From Gordonia sputi NBRC 100414 (GTDB taxonomy: Bacteria > Actinomycetota > Actinomycetes > Mycobacteriales > Mycobacteriaceae): a DNA stretch of 64,000 bases. Every line of letters starts with the position of its first letter. Within the stretch, counting starts at the first letter, position 1. Of the stretch, positions 23,910 to 32,596 are shown in pieces. The translations under genes and the position numbers were made by a program. A model generated the notes under the pieces. It made no database searches. It was not told where the DNA came from and worked only from the letters and a program-made list of their open reading frames with translations. The DNA lies in NCBI RefSeq assembly GCF_000248055.1, contig NZ_BAFC01000025.1, positions 1-64,000 of the forward strand. Reading direction: 5' to 3'.

Positions 23910-25976
23910 CTACGCCGACATTCGCGGTTCGTGTAGATCGGCTCGACGTAGGAGTTGGGCATTGAGGGCGACGATGATCGTCGACAACGACATCAGCAAC
24001 GCTCCGACCGCCATCGGGAGCACGAACCCGATCGGCGCAAGGATGCCGGCTGCGAGCGGCACCGAGATGATGTTGTACCCGGCGGCCCACCAGAGGTTCT
24101 GCTTCATCTTGCGGTACGCCTTGCGTGAGAGTTCGATCGCCGACACGACGGTCCGCGGGTCGTCACCGGCGAGCACGACGCCCGCCGACCCGATCGCCAC
24201 GTCGGTGCCCGCGCCGATCGCGATACCGACATCGGCGCGCGCGAGGGCAGGCGCGTCGTTGACTCCGTCGCCGACGAAGGCAACGGTGTGGCCCTGCTTC
24301 TGCAGGTCGGAGACGATCTGCTCCTTGTCTTCCGGCCGTACCTGCGCGTGCACCTCCGTGATGCCCACCGCCTTGGCCACCCGGTCGGCGACGTCCCGGG
24401 CATCACCGGTAATCATCACCGATTCGATGCCGCGGTCGCGGAGCTCGGCGACGGCCTGGGCCGATTCGGGACGCGGTTCGTCGGCGAGTGCGATCACTCC
24501 GACGACCTCGTCGTCGATCATGACGTACAGCACCGTGTTTCCCCGAAGGTCCCGTGCAGCAGAGGCGAGATCATCTGGGACAGCGACATTTTCGACGAGC
24601 CTCGGACCGCCGACGGACACCTGCCGACCGTCGACGACAGCGCGCACACCCGTTGCGGCGTGCGTACTGAAATCCTTCGACGACGCTGTGCGCACACCCT
24701 CGTCCTGCGCGGCGCGCACGATGGCGCGAGCGAGCGGGTGCTCGCTCTGCAATTCGGCCGACGCTGCGAGACCGAGAAGCTCGTCCTTCGAATACCCCTC
24801 GCGCGCAACGATATCGTTCACCTCGGGCCGTCCACGAGTAAGCGTTCCGGTCTTGTCGAAGCAGACGACGTCGATTTGCCGAAGGGTTTCGAGCGCGATC
24901 CGATTGGTGACGAGCACACCCATCCGGGCGGCACGTTCGGTGGCGATCGAGACCACCAGCGGTATCGCGAGTCCGAGTGCGTGCGGGCACGCGATGACCA
25001 GCACCGTGATCGTGCGGATGACTGCGTCCTCGGGTTGTCCGATCGCCGTCCAGATGATGGCGGTCAGCGCCGCGGCGCCAAGCGCGAACCAAAAGAGCCA
25101 GCCCGCAGCACGATCGGCGAGTCGTTGCGCACGCGACGTCGAATTCTGCGCTTGCGCAACGAGACGCTGGATGCCCGCGAGCGTCGTGTCGTCGCCGACA
25201 GCTCTGACCCTCACCGTGATCGCCGAGTCGGCGGTTACCGTTCCGGCGACCACCTTGTCGCCGACCTTGCGGGTGACGAGATCAGACTCTCCGGTGATCA
25301 TCGACTCGTCGAGTTCTGCTGTGCCGTCGATGATTACACCGTCCGCGGGAACCCTGCCGCCTGGACGCACGATCACCACGTCGCCCTGGACAAGGTCGGC
25401 CGGGGCGACCGTCTCGGTCTGCCCACCACCTGGATCGCCGACGACGCGCTCGGCTTCGTCCGGCATCAATGATGCGAGCGAATCGAGTGCCGACGTGGTC
25501 TGCGCGATCGAGCGCATCTCTATCCAGTGCCCGAGCAGCATGATGACGATGAGAAGTGCCAGCTCCCACCAGAAGTCGAGATCGTGAGGGAGCAGGTGAA
25601 GCGACGCACCCCACGACGCGACGAATGCGACCGTGATCGCCAGCGCGATGAGGGTCATCATTCCGGGTGTGCGCGAGCGAAGTTCGCTCACGGCACCGGT
25701 CAGGAACGGCCGTCCGCCCCAGAGGTACATGACCGTGCCGAGCACCGGCGAGATCAGTCGCACCGCGTTGTCGGGGACGGTGTAGCCGACGATCGACCCG
25801 AACATCGGCGAGGCCACGACCACCGGAATCGCGATCACGCACATGATCCAGAACAACCGTCGGAACATCGCGACGTGGTCCATATGACCGTGCGCCCCGT
25901 GGCCCATCTCCCCGTGGCTCATGTGCTCGTCGTGGCGCGGTGCTGCGCCCTCAGTCGTGTGCCGGTGCGGTTCCAT
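23910..25976 (-). CDS. copB: P1B-type copper-exporting ATPase (CopB type, CPH motif)
   Basis: A 688-residue heavy-metal ATPase. Instead of an HMA domain it has a His/Met-rich N-terminus (residues 1-34, many HxH and GHMDH motifs). The metal site is CPH in IACPHALGLA, which marks the CopB (P1B-3-like) group. Phosphorylation site DKTGT near residue 374, LDESMITGES and GDGVNDAP are intact. The ATG at 25976 is favoured over the longer frame because a CsoR-type operator and a TATAAC -10 lie directly upstream. Copper or silver export is the likely role. Identical operators suggest coregulation with csoR-copZ-copA. Confidence 0.9.
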   Translation of the reverse strand: MEPHRHTTEGAAPRHDEHMSHGEMGHGAHGHMDHVAMFRRLFWIMCVIAIPVVVASPMFGSIVGYTVPDNAVRLISPVLGTVMYLWGGRPFLTGAVSELRSRTPGMMTLIALAITVAFVASWGASLHLLPHDLDFWWELALLIVIMLLGHWIEMRSIAQTTSALDSLASLMPDEAERVVGDPGGGQTETVAPADLVQGDVVIVRPGGRVPADGVIIDGTAELDESMITGESDLVTRKVGDKVVAGTVTADSAITVRVRAVGDDTTLAGIQRLVAQAQNSTSRAQRLADRAAGWLFWFALGAAALTAIIWTAIGQPEDAVIRTITVLVIACPHALGLAIPLVVSIATERAARMGVLVTNRIALETLRQIDVVCFDKTGTLTRGRPEVNDIVAREGYSKDELLGLAASAELQSEHPLARAIVRAAQDEGVRTASSKDFSTHAATGVRAVVDGRQVSVGGPRLVENVAVPDDLASAARDLRGNTVLYVMIDDEVVGVIALADEPRPESAQAVAELRDRGIESVMITGDARDVADRVAKAVGITEVHAQVRPEDKEQIVSDLQKQGHTVAFVGDGVNDAPALARADVGIAIGAGTDVAIGSAGVVLAGDDPRTVVSAIELSRKAYRKMKQNLWWAAGYNIISVPLAAGILAPIGFVLPMAVGALLMSLSTIIVALNAQLLRRADLHEPRMSA

Positions 25977-25986
25977 GACCCCGTTA

Positions 25987-26002
25987 TACCCCCCTAGGGT
26001 AT
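25987..26002. promoter_or_regulatory. CsoR-type copper operator, copy 2
   Basis: TACCCCCCTAGGGTAT, identical over 16 bases to the site at 19195-19210. It sits 10 nt upstream of the CopB-type ATPase ATG and touches a minus-strand TATAAC -10 (25988-25983), so a bound CsoR would block that promoter. Confidence 0.75.
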
Positions 26003-26017
26003 GCAGCGCCACCTCAT

Positions 26018-26041
26018 ATATGTGCACATATGCGCACATAT
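26018..26041. promoter_or_regulatory. ArsR/SmtB-type operator
   Basis: ATATGTGC (26018-26025) and GCACATAT (26034-26041) are perfect 8-bp arms of a 24-bp inverted repeat; the inner part also contains the perfect palindrome ATATGTGCACATAT. This AT-rich pattern resembles SmtB/NmtR sites. It lies just upstream of the -10 (TACCAT, 26045-26050) of the MFS gene, which is followed by the NmtR-like regulator. Confidence 0.65.
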
Positions 26042-26044
26042 TGT

Positions 26045-26050
26045 TACCAT
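26045..26050 (+). promoter_or_regulatory. -10 element of the MFS gene
   Basis: TACCAT fits TAnnnT and lies 6 nt before GTG 26057, indicating a leaderless start. The ArsR-type inverted repeat is directly upstream. Confidence 0.45.
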
Positions 26051-26056
26051 CGTGCT

Positions 26057-27385
26057 GTGCGGGCATTCACCTATCCGACCTTCCGTCGGCTCTACGGCGC
26101 GCAGGTCGTGTCACTGCTGGGCACCGGCCTGCTCACCGTGGCGTTGGGTCTGCTCGCCTACGACCTCGCAGGTCCCGACGCCGGACGTGTCCTGGGCACC
26201 GCGCTCGCCGTGAAGATGGTCGCGTACGTCGTCATGGCCCCGGTGATGCGCGCCCTCGTCGCTGCCCTGCCGGCCTCACGGGTGCTCGTCGGCGCCGACC
26301 TCGTACGTCTCGGCATGGCCTGCTGCCTGCCATGGGTCGGCCACGTCTGGCAGATCTATCTGCTGGTGTTCGCGTTGCAGACCGCATCGGCGACCTTCAC
26401 ACCGACCTTCTCGGCAACCATCGCGCGCGTGGTCGACGACGGCGACGACTACTCGTCCGCCGTCGCGGCATCGCGGATCGCCTACGACCTCGAATCCGTC
26501 GGCAGCCCACTGATCGCGGCGGCACTGCTGACCGTCGTGTCGTACTCGACGCTGTTCGTCGGCACCGCGCTCGGCTTTGCCGCGTCCGCTGTCCTCGTCC
26601 TCTCGTGCCGCAGAGACATCAACCGCAGCAGCATCAACGAAAGGCCCACCTCCACCTCCACCTCCGCCGAGAGCTTCGCCCGCCGAACCTTCGCGGGTTG
26701 TCGAATCATGCTGGCGCGCGGTGTATTTCGCGGCGTGTTGTGGGTCAACGTTGTCGTCGCCGCGGCAACCGCACTGGTCATGGTCGGCACCGTGGTCTTC
26801 GTTCGAGCCGACCTCGGAGGTTCCGCGACCGCGGTTGCGGTGGCCTTCGCCGCGTTCGGCGCGGGGTCGATCGCCGCGGCGATCCTCGGGCCGCTGATCT
26901 TCTGACGAGCCGGAACCTCACGACCGATGCTGGCCTGTGCCCTCGCCTGCGTGATCGGCGTTGCGGCGATGGCGGCGTGGCTGGGCGCGTCGTCGTACAT
27001 CTCGTTGCTCGCACTCTGGGCTGTGCTCGGTGCCGCGACGTCGATCATCTCGACCGGTACCGCGCGCCTGCTGCGCGATCACAGCACCGACGCCGACCGC
27101 GACGACGTGTTCACCGCACAGTTCTCGCTCTCACACGCCGCGTTTCTGGTGACCTATCCCCTCGCGGGCCTCGGCGCGTCGACCAGCGGGCAAGCGGTGT
27201 GCGCTCTCGTGCTGTCGGCGCTCGCGCTGCTCGGACTCGTCGGCGCTGCGTACAGCTGGCGACCGGTCAGTACCACCCGAACAGCGACCACCCGAACAGC
27301 GAACACACGGCCGGCGAACCTACGTATGCACCCGCGGATCTCACTTACGATGAATCGAGCAACCGCAACCGCAGACGAACGGTGA
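26057..27385 (+). pseudogene. MFS transporter interrupted by an in-frame TGA
   Basis: A major-facilitator-like transporter of 442 codons, normal for the family, but codon 283 is TGA (26903-26905). The part before it (MRAFTYPTFRRLYGAQ to GPLIF) and the part after it (RAGTSRPMLACALACV to the end) are in the same frame, so a single base change, for example from CGA, explains the break. The N-terminal half has about eight helices, and the second part about three. A 15-bp tandem repeat at 27272-27301 encodes the TTRTA tail. Start GTG 26057 fits a leaderless promoter. With the ArsR regulator next to it the intact gene was probably a metal efflux pump. Sequencing error or readthrough cannot be excluded. 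Confidence 0.75.
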
Positions 27386-27394
27386 TCACCGCCG

Positions 27395-27751
27395 ATGAAA
27401 CAGGCAGCCACCCCTGCCCCGAGCCTCGAGCACCGGGTCAGCCCCGACCCGGAACTCCTCGGCACCTCAACAGCACTGTTCACCATGCTGTCCGATCCCA
27501 CGCGGCTACACATCCTCTGGCTGCTGCGCGACGAAGAGCGTGATGTCTCAGCCCTGACCGAGGCTGTCGGGGCCTCGCGGACCGCTGTCAGCCAGCACCT
27601 GGCCAAGCTGCGCTTCACCGGGCTCGTCGACACACGACGCGAGGGGCGTCGAATCATCTACCGCCTGCGCGACGGCCACGTCGGAAGGGTCATCGCGGAG
27701 GCTCTCAACCACGCCGACCACCGGGTCTCGGGCGAGCCGGAGCACGGCTGA
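27395..27751 (+). CDS. ArsR/SmtB-family metal-sensing repressor (NmtR/CzrA-like)
   Basis: A 118-residue winged-helix repressor. The recognition helix is in VGASRTAVSQHLAKL. The C-terminal alpha-5 helix carries D93, H95, H106 and H109, the D-x-H-x10-H-x2-H pattern of NmtR and CzrA, so it should sense Ni(II), Co(II) or Zn(II); there is no ArsR-type CxC motif. It follows the broken MFS gene by 9 nt and probably binds the 24-bp inverted repeat at 26018-26041. Which metal it senses cannot be told from these four ligands alone. Confidence 0.87.
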   Translation: MKQAATPAPSLEHRVSPDPELLGTSTALFTMLSDPTRLHILWLLRDEERDVSALTEAVGASRTAVSQHLAKLRFTGLVDTRREGRRIIYRLRDGHVGRVIAEALNHADHRVSGEPEHG

Positions 27752-27861
27752 CGCGAGGCCAGACACCTCGGCCGTTTGCACGTCATGTCCGATTCCCGAC
27801 TTCGACCTCCTACACTGGGCGCGATGCGAGAACCGGCAAGCACGACGAGCAGGGGGGGAAC

Positions 27862-29232
27862 ATGGACAGCACAGTTGACGACGGTCGCCGCGCACGTCTG
27901 CGCCCGGCGTCGCCAATCGCCGAGGTCACGCGCCTGGGAGTGACCACCGCCCACGCAACTCTTGGCGTCGGCAAATTCCTCCTCGACACCGCATTCGACG
28001 CAGCGCACCTGCGTGCACCGAGTGGCAAGCGCGCGGCCGCGCAAGTGCGTGCGACCTTCGAGCACCTGGGCCCCACCTACGTGAAACTCGGCCAGCTCAT
28101 CGCGTCGAGCCCCGGCGTTTTCACCGAGACGTTGGGGTCGGAGTTCGAATCGCTCCTCGACAGCGTTCCGCCCGCCGACCCCGACGCGATCCGGCAGGTC
28201 TTCATCGACGAGATCGGCAGCGCACCCGAGGACGTCTTCGCCGAGTTCGACCCCGTGCCGATCGCATCGGCGTCCATCGCCCAGGTCCATACCGCGACGC
28301 TGCACAGCGGCGACGAGGTCGTCGTCAAGATCCAACGTCCCGGAATCGCCGAACGCCTCGCGCCCGACGTCGCGATCCTCGAACGGCTCGCGGGCCTCGC
28401 CGAGATCTCCGAGTACGGCCGGATGTTGTCGGCGCGGCACGTCGTCGAAGATTTTGCCGACGGTCTCGACGCCGAGCTCGACTTCCGCAACGAGGCCGAC
28501 GCCATGCGCGAATGGTACGAATGTCTCAAACCCGGACAGTTCGGTGATCGCGTTCGCGTTCCCCAGGTCTACGACGACCTGACAACCCCGCGCGTCATGA
28601 CGATGGAACGCATCTACGCCACCCGCATCGACGACGCCGCTGCTGTGCGCGCCGCGGGGCACGATGGGGTCGCGCTGTGTCGAAACCTGTTGCTGTCGCT
28701 GCTCGAGTCGGCGTTTCACGGCGGCTTGTTCCACGGCGACCTCCACGCGGGCAACGTCCTCGTCGACGCCGACGGCCGCCTGGTGCTGCTCGACTTCGGG
28801 ATCGTCGGACGCTTCACACCACGAACCCGACGCATCCTGCGTCAGCTCGTCGTCGACCTGATCGTCCGCAACGACTACGAATCGGCGGGTCGCGCCATCT
28901 TCCTGCTGGGAGCCGTCCGCAACCCCGGTTCGACGACCCAGGGCGGGGCTGACATTCGCAAGATCACCACACCGCTGTCGACCACGGATCTCGGCGACAT
29001 GAGCTACACCGACCTCGGGCGACAACTCGCCGCGGTCGCACGCGCGCACGACGCCCGATTGCCGCGGGAGTTGGTACTCGTCGGAAAGCAACTGCTCTAT
29101 GTCGAGAAGTACATGAAGCTGCTGGCACCGCGCTGGAAGGCGATGTCGGACGCGGAGATCTACGGCTACATGGCCGGAATCATGAAGGAAGCCGAACGGG
29201 ACCGGCGTGCCGATCGAACCGGCATGGGCTGA
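27862..29232 (+). CDS. ABC1/UbiB-family atypical protein kinase
   Basis: A 456-residue ABC1/ADCK-family protein. These are kinase-fold proteins linked to isoprenoid-quinone and lipid metabolism. Motifs: KLGQ at residues 75-78, the Ala-rich loop ASASIAQVH in place of a glycine loop, the VVVKIQRPG lysine strand, the catalytic HGDLHAGN and the metal-binding LLDFGIVG. No membrane helix is obvious. The ATG follows a G-rich stretch (GGGGGG) about 3 nt away. Mycobacteria carry a homolog (Rv0647c-like). The substrate is unknown. Confidence 0.9.
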   Translation: MDSTVDDGRRARLRPASPIAEVTRLGVTTAHATLGVGKFLLDTAFDAAHLRAPSGKRAAAQVRATFEHLGPTYVKLGQLIASSPGVFTETLGSEFESLLDSVPPADPDAIRQVFIDEIGSAPEDVFAEFDPVPIASASIAQVHTATLHSGDEVVVKIQRPGIAERLAPDVAILERLAGLAEISEYGRMLSARHVVEDFADGLDAELDFRNEADAMREWYECLKPGQFGDRVRVPQVYDDLTTPRVMTMERIYATRIDDAAAVRAAGHDGVALCRNLLLSLLESAFHGGLFHGDLHAGNVLVDADGRLVLLDFGIVGRFTPRTRRILRQLVVDLIVRNDYESAGRAIFLLGAVRNPGSTTQGGADIRKITTPLSTTDLGDMSYTDLGRQLAAVARAHDARLPRELVLVGKQLLYVEKYMKLLAPRWKAMSDAEIYGYMAGIMKEAERDRRADRTGMG

Positions 29233-29322
29233 TACCCGGTGGCCGACCATTAGGGTGAGAGCGTTGACCGTGGCCTGCTCGTCGACACGATGCACCGGGC
29301 CCGAACCGCACAGGAGTCGAGA

Positions 29323-30891
29323 ATGAGACGAGTTTGGCTGGCGCTGCTGGCATTCCTCGGGGTTGCTTGCATCACCGCGGCGATCGCCATCCCGGCGTTC
29401 CTGGTGCCACAGTTGCGCGTGGTGCCACTCGATCTCGACATCACATCCGACGCGTCGACAGTCCCAGCCGACGGCTCGGCCGGTGAACGCTTCCCCGCGG
29501 TCATCTTCGATCGCTGCTCGATCTCCCAGCCCAAGGCCCGCACACTCGACGCACATCTGACGCAGCAGCGTCGGAGCGTGATCATCGAGCCGTCGGACAA
29601 GCGACAGGCGACGGTGCAGTCCGCGCAGACGGTTCAGATCGACCGCATCCGCGACGCCGATGGCAAGGAGACAACACCGCCCGCTCCCCGCGCCGAAGGC
29701 GACCTGAAATGCGACGACGGTCTGCTCACCGCGACCATCGACCGGGTATCGGTCAACCGCAAGACGTCGGTGCCCAACGGAACCGTCAGCTCGCTGCAGC
29801 TCGAGGCGGCACCGGAGGGCGTGAACGTCGAGGACGTGTCTGTCCAGTTGCCCGACCGTAAGGGCTTCCAGTACAAGTTCGGCTTCAACGTCAAGAAGCG
29901 CTCGTACCTCTATTACGACCTCAACACCCGGCAGGACCAGCCCGCCAAGTACGTCGGCGAGAAGACCTTCAACGGGGTCAAGACCTACGAGTTCGTCTCC
30001 GAGGTTCCCGAGACCGACCTCTCGTCGCTGCCCAACGCACAGGGTGAGGCCGCGCTGGGCACGATGCTCACGATGCCCGCCAAGTGGTGGGGCATCTCCG
30101 GTCGCGGCGTGAAGCCCGACGACAAGATCACGATGCACCGCTACGCGTCGGCGACCCGCCACGTCTTCGTCGAGCCCGAGACCGGCACGATCGTCAACGG
30201 TCGCGAAGATCAGCGTCAGTACTTCAAGTCGCCCGACCAGAGCGACGGGACGCCCGCGCCGGTTCGCGACTTCAAGCTCGACGCACTGAAGGCAACCTTC
30301 CAGTGGTCGGACACGACGGTCACCGCGCAGGCCGATCGTGCCCACCACTACATGAATCTGCTCAAGATGGGCGGATTCTGGTTGCCGCTCATCCTCGGCA
30401 TCATCGGCGCGCTGCTGCTGCTCGCATGGATTCTGATCATCTGGCGGACCCGCAACACCTCTGACAAGAACCTCGAGAGCCCCGACGTCTACGACGACGA
30501 GCCCGGCTACGTCGACGACCGCGACTCCGGTCGTGGCAAGGGCGCCGCAACGACGACAGCGCTCGCCGGAACAGCGGCAGGAGCAGGCCTTGCGGGCCGC
30601 AACCGCCATGCTGCACCCGAGAACACCGACGATGCCGCGACGACGACGATCGGTGCGGCCGAGACCGAAACGTACGCCGACGAGGACGACGACGCCTACA
30701 TGTGGGATCGTCCGACTCAGCGCATCCCACGCGTCGAGGGGCCCGCGGCCTCCGACGCTGAGGAGGGCGACGACCAGCCGACCCGCCAGGTGCCCGCGGT
30801 CGATGAGGACTCGTCGGACGACACACCCCGCTCCGCGCTGGACGAGGCCCGCGCCTTCCGACGCCGCGGCACGCAGGACTCGGGCGAGTAG
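29323..30891 (+). CDS. DUF3068 membrane protein (PorA-family annotation)
   Basis: A 522-residue protein with an N-terminal membrane helix (residues 1 to about 25), a long extracytoplasmic domain matching DUF3068, and a second helix at about 350-374 (FWLPLILGIIGALLLLAWIL). The last 145 residues are acidic and charged with several Asp/Glu/Thr stretches, probably cytoplasmic. DUF3068 proteins are typical of mycolic-acid actinobacteria and are sometimes annotated as PorA; porin activity is not shown by this sequence. ATG 29323 follows CAGGAGTCGAGA. Convergent with the mycolyltransferase, with a repeat-rich 400-nt gap between. Confidence 0.8.
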   Translation: MRRVWLALLAFLGVACITAAIAIPAFLVPQLRVVPLDLDITSDASTVPADGSAGERFPAVIFDRCSISQPKARTLDAHLTQQRRSVIIEPSDKRQATVQSAQTVQIDRIRDADGKETTPPAPRAEGDLKCDDGLLTATIDRVSVNRKTSVPNGTVSSLQLEAAPEGVNVEDVSVQLPDRKGFQYKFGFNVKKRSYLYYDLNTRQDQPAKYVGEKTFNGVKTYEFVSEVPETDLSSLPNAQGEAALGTMLTMPAKWWGISGRGVKPDDKITMHRYASATRHVFVEPETGTIVNGREDQRQYFKSPDQSDGTPAPVRDFKLDALKATFQWSDTTVTAQADRAHHYMNLLKMGGFWLPLILGIIGALLLLAWILIIWRTRNTSDKNLESPDVYDDEPGYVDDRDSGRGKGAATTTALAGTAAGAGLAGRNRHAAPENTDDAATTTIGAAETETYADEDDDAYMWDRPTQRIPRVEGPAASDAEEGDDQPTRQVPAVDEDSSDDTPRSALDEARAFRRRGTQDSGE

Positions 30892-30914
30892 GACAACCCG
30901 AGGCCACTTCTCTC

Positions 30915-31190
30915 GCTGGTTGAGCGGCGGCGAGCGCAGCGAGTAGCCGAGTCGAAACCACCACCCCCCGCTGGTCGGGCTGGCCCGCCTTTACCGCTGG
31001 TTGAGCCCGCCCGCCTTAGCGCTGGTTGAGCCCTCCCGCCTTCCCGCTGGTTGAGCGGCCGCGAGCGAAGCGAGCAGCCGAGTCGAAACCACTCACCCGC
31101 TGAGCTGAGCCGCCTTAGCGCTGGTTGTGCCCTCCCGCCTTCCCGCTGGTTGAGCGGCCGCGAGCGAAGCGAGCAGCCGAGTCGAAACCA
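30915..31190. repeat. REP-like 46-bp intergenic repeats, three full copies plus fragments
   Basis: Full copies at 30915-30960, 31046-31091 and 31145-31190 begin GCTGGTTGAGCGG and end GAGTCGAAACCA. Copies 2 and 3 are identical and 99 bp apart; copy 1 has a few changes. Fragments beginning GCTGGTTGAGCC lie between them. Each copy can fold (TGGTT with AACCA, CGGC with GCCG, GCGAGC with its partner). They fill the gap between convergent DUF3068 and mycolyltransferase genes. No ORF is supported here (gene-free 30892-31292). Confidence 0.85.
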
Positions 31191-31220
31191 CTCGCCCGCA
31201 CCCACACCCCACCCACACAA

Positions 31221-31263
31221 ACGACGAGGGCCGGCGATCAATCCGATCGCCGGCCCTCGTCGT
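31221..31263 (-). terminator. Strong hairpin terminator of the mycolyltransferase gene
   Basis: A perfect 19-bp inverted repeat (31221-31239 and 31245-31263; stem ACGACGAGGGCCGGCGATC) with a 5-nt loop, 29 nt after the mycolyltransferase stop. There is no long U-tract, so it is of the tail-less actinobacterial type and may work in both directions. Confidence 0.8.
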
Positions 31264-31292
31264 GTTCAGTTGTTCAGCTACCTGGCCGCGGC

Positions 31293-32252
31293 TCAGAAGA
31301 ACGCGGGGCGGAACGTGGTGTTCCACGACTGGCGGAAGTTCTCCTGCCAGTAGTCCCACCAGTGGTCGCCGTCGGGGGTGACGTGCGTGGTGAGCTTGAC
31401 GCCCGGGACCACTGCGACGCGCGGAATGTAGAGCCGCGTGCTGACCGATGCGGCCACCTCGAGCGGAACCATCTGCGAGAACTTGACCGGGTTGAAGTTC
31501 GCGCTGCTCGGGTTGATCGAGCTGTCGAACTTGCTGCCGAGACCGGTGCCCGACGACAGGTACACGTAGTGGCCCGCGAGGTTGTTGGCACTCAGGAACG
31601 GATCATTCTGGAACCACTCGCCTGCCGGAAAGAAGCCCCACATGTTGTTGGGGTCGCCGCCCATGGTCGCAACCGACGCCTGGATGCCCTGCGTGAAGCC
31701 GGGGAAGGTGACGGTCGGGTAACCGCTGTAGGACGCGACCGCCTTGTAGAAGCCCGGGTGCCGCGACGCGAGGTTCAGCGCCGACGTTCCCGACATCGAC
31801 AGACCGGCAATTCCGTTACGTCGGTTGTCGGAGTTGTGGTTCTTCTTCATGTACGCGGGAAGTTCGCGCGTCAGGAACGTCTCCCACTTGTTCACGCCCA
31901 GCTTGGGGTCGGGACGCTCCCAGTCGGTGTAGAAGCTGCCGCCACCACCGAAGGGGATGACCAGGTTGGTGCCCTTGCCGGCCATGAAGCGGTCGGCGCC
32001 GGTGTTGTTCTGCAGCCAGCCGCTGGTGTTGTTGGGCGCACGCAGACCGTCGAGGAGGTAGAGGGTGGGCTTGGGACCTCCGCCGCCACCGTCGACGATG
32101 CGAACCGGGATGTTCTTGTGCATCGATGCGGAGTACACGTATTCGGTCTGGCCGGCCGCGTGGGCTTCCGGGGCCACGGCCATGGTCAGGCCGCCGAGCG
32201 CCGCCATGGCGCCCACAGCGGCAACGAGGCGCTTGCGCGCACGAGTCAACAT
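31293..32252 (-). CDS. Antigen 85-type mycolyltransferase / esterase family protein
   Basis: A 319-residue secreted alpha/beta hydrolase of the antigen 85 (FbpA/B/C) and corynomycolyltransferase family, which moves mycolic acids onto trehalose and arabinogalactan. It has a signal peptide (residues 1-33, cleaved after AHAAG-type site), the nucleophile serine in GLSMSG, and the catalytic histidine in DGDHWWDYW near the C-terminus. ATG 32252 was chosen because it starts the basic signal sequence MLTRARKR, with AAGGA upstream. It has its own terminator. The divergent promoter region carries four GTCACA motifs that resemble MtrA sites. Confidence 0.9.
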   Translation of the reverse strand: MLTRARKRLVAAVGAMAALGGLTMAVAPEAHAAGQTEYVYSASMHKNIPVRIVDGGGGGPKPTLYLLDGLRAPNNTSGWLQNNTGADRFMAGKGTNLVIPFGGGGSFYTDWERPDPKLGVNKWETFLTRELPAYMKKNHNSDNRRNGIAGLSMSGTSALNLASRHPGFYKAVASYSGYPTVTFPGFTQGIQASVATMGGDPNNMWGFFPAGEWFQNDPFLSANNLAGHYVYLSSGTGLGSKFDSSINPSSANFNPVKFSQMVPLEVAASVSTRLYIPRVAVVPGVKLTTHVTPDGDHWWDYWQENFRQSWNTTFRPAFF

Positions 32253-32437
32253 ATGAGAAAAGTCCTTACGATCTTGACCCGGACGGGCCTCGTTCATACG
32301 GGCAGGAAATGGGGCCAGCGGCCTTGCCGACTGAGTTGGTCCCCAACGCGACAGAGTGTAACGGCTGCATAACGCAGCAGCAAAAGGTACATCGACCCTT
32401 GACCGTCGGTTGAGACACGCAGATGATCATTACCCAC

Positions 32438-32513
32438 GTCACACGCACGGTCCATACCTGCGCAGCGTCAACTAGGTCACAGGGCACTCAGTTGTCACAT
32501 GTCGGTTGTCACA
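32438..32513. promoter_or_regulatory. Cluster of four GTCACA motifs (MtrA-like) in a divergent promoter region
   Basis: GTCACA occurs four times in one orientation at 32438-32443, 32476-32481, 32494-32499 and 32508-32513; the last two belong to a direct repeat GTTGTCACAT with a 14-bp period. The 344-nt gap between the mycolyltransferase and the FAD dehydrogenase has no ORF. M. tuberculosis MtrA is reported to bind GTCACA-type direct repeats, including at the Ag85B promoter. Confidence 0.45.
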
Positions 32514-32596
32514 TCTCGATACCCGTCGGCGCTACCTCACCGGAGACCCCGGGGATAGGGTCGTCCCATAAGCAGGACATATCGAGGAAGGCTCTC

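Noticed and set aside
27824..27952. Short leader peptide before the ABC1 kinase
   Set aside because: A TACACT hexamer precedes an ATG at 27824, but the 43-codon frame is Arg-rich, overlaps the kinase and has no support.
27658..30609. A 983-codon open frame on the minus strand
   Set aside because: It is antisense to the ABC1 kinase and DUF3068 genes, has no recognisable motif, and comes from codon bias in high-GC DNA.
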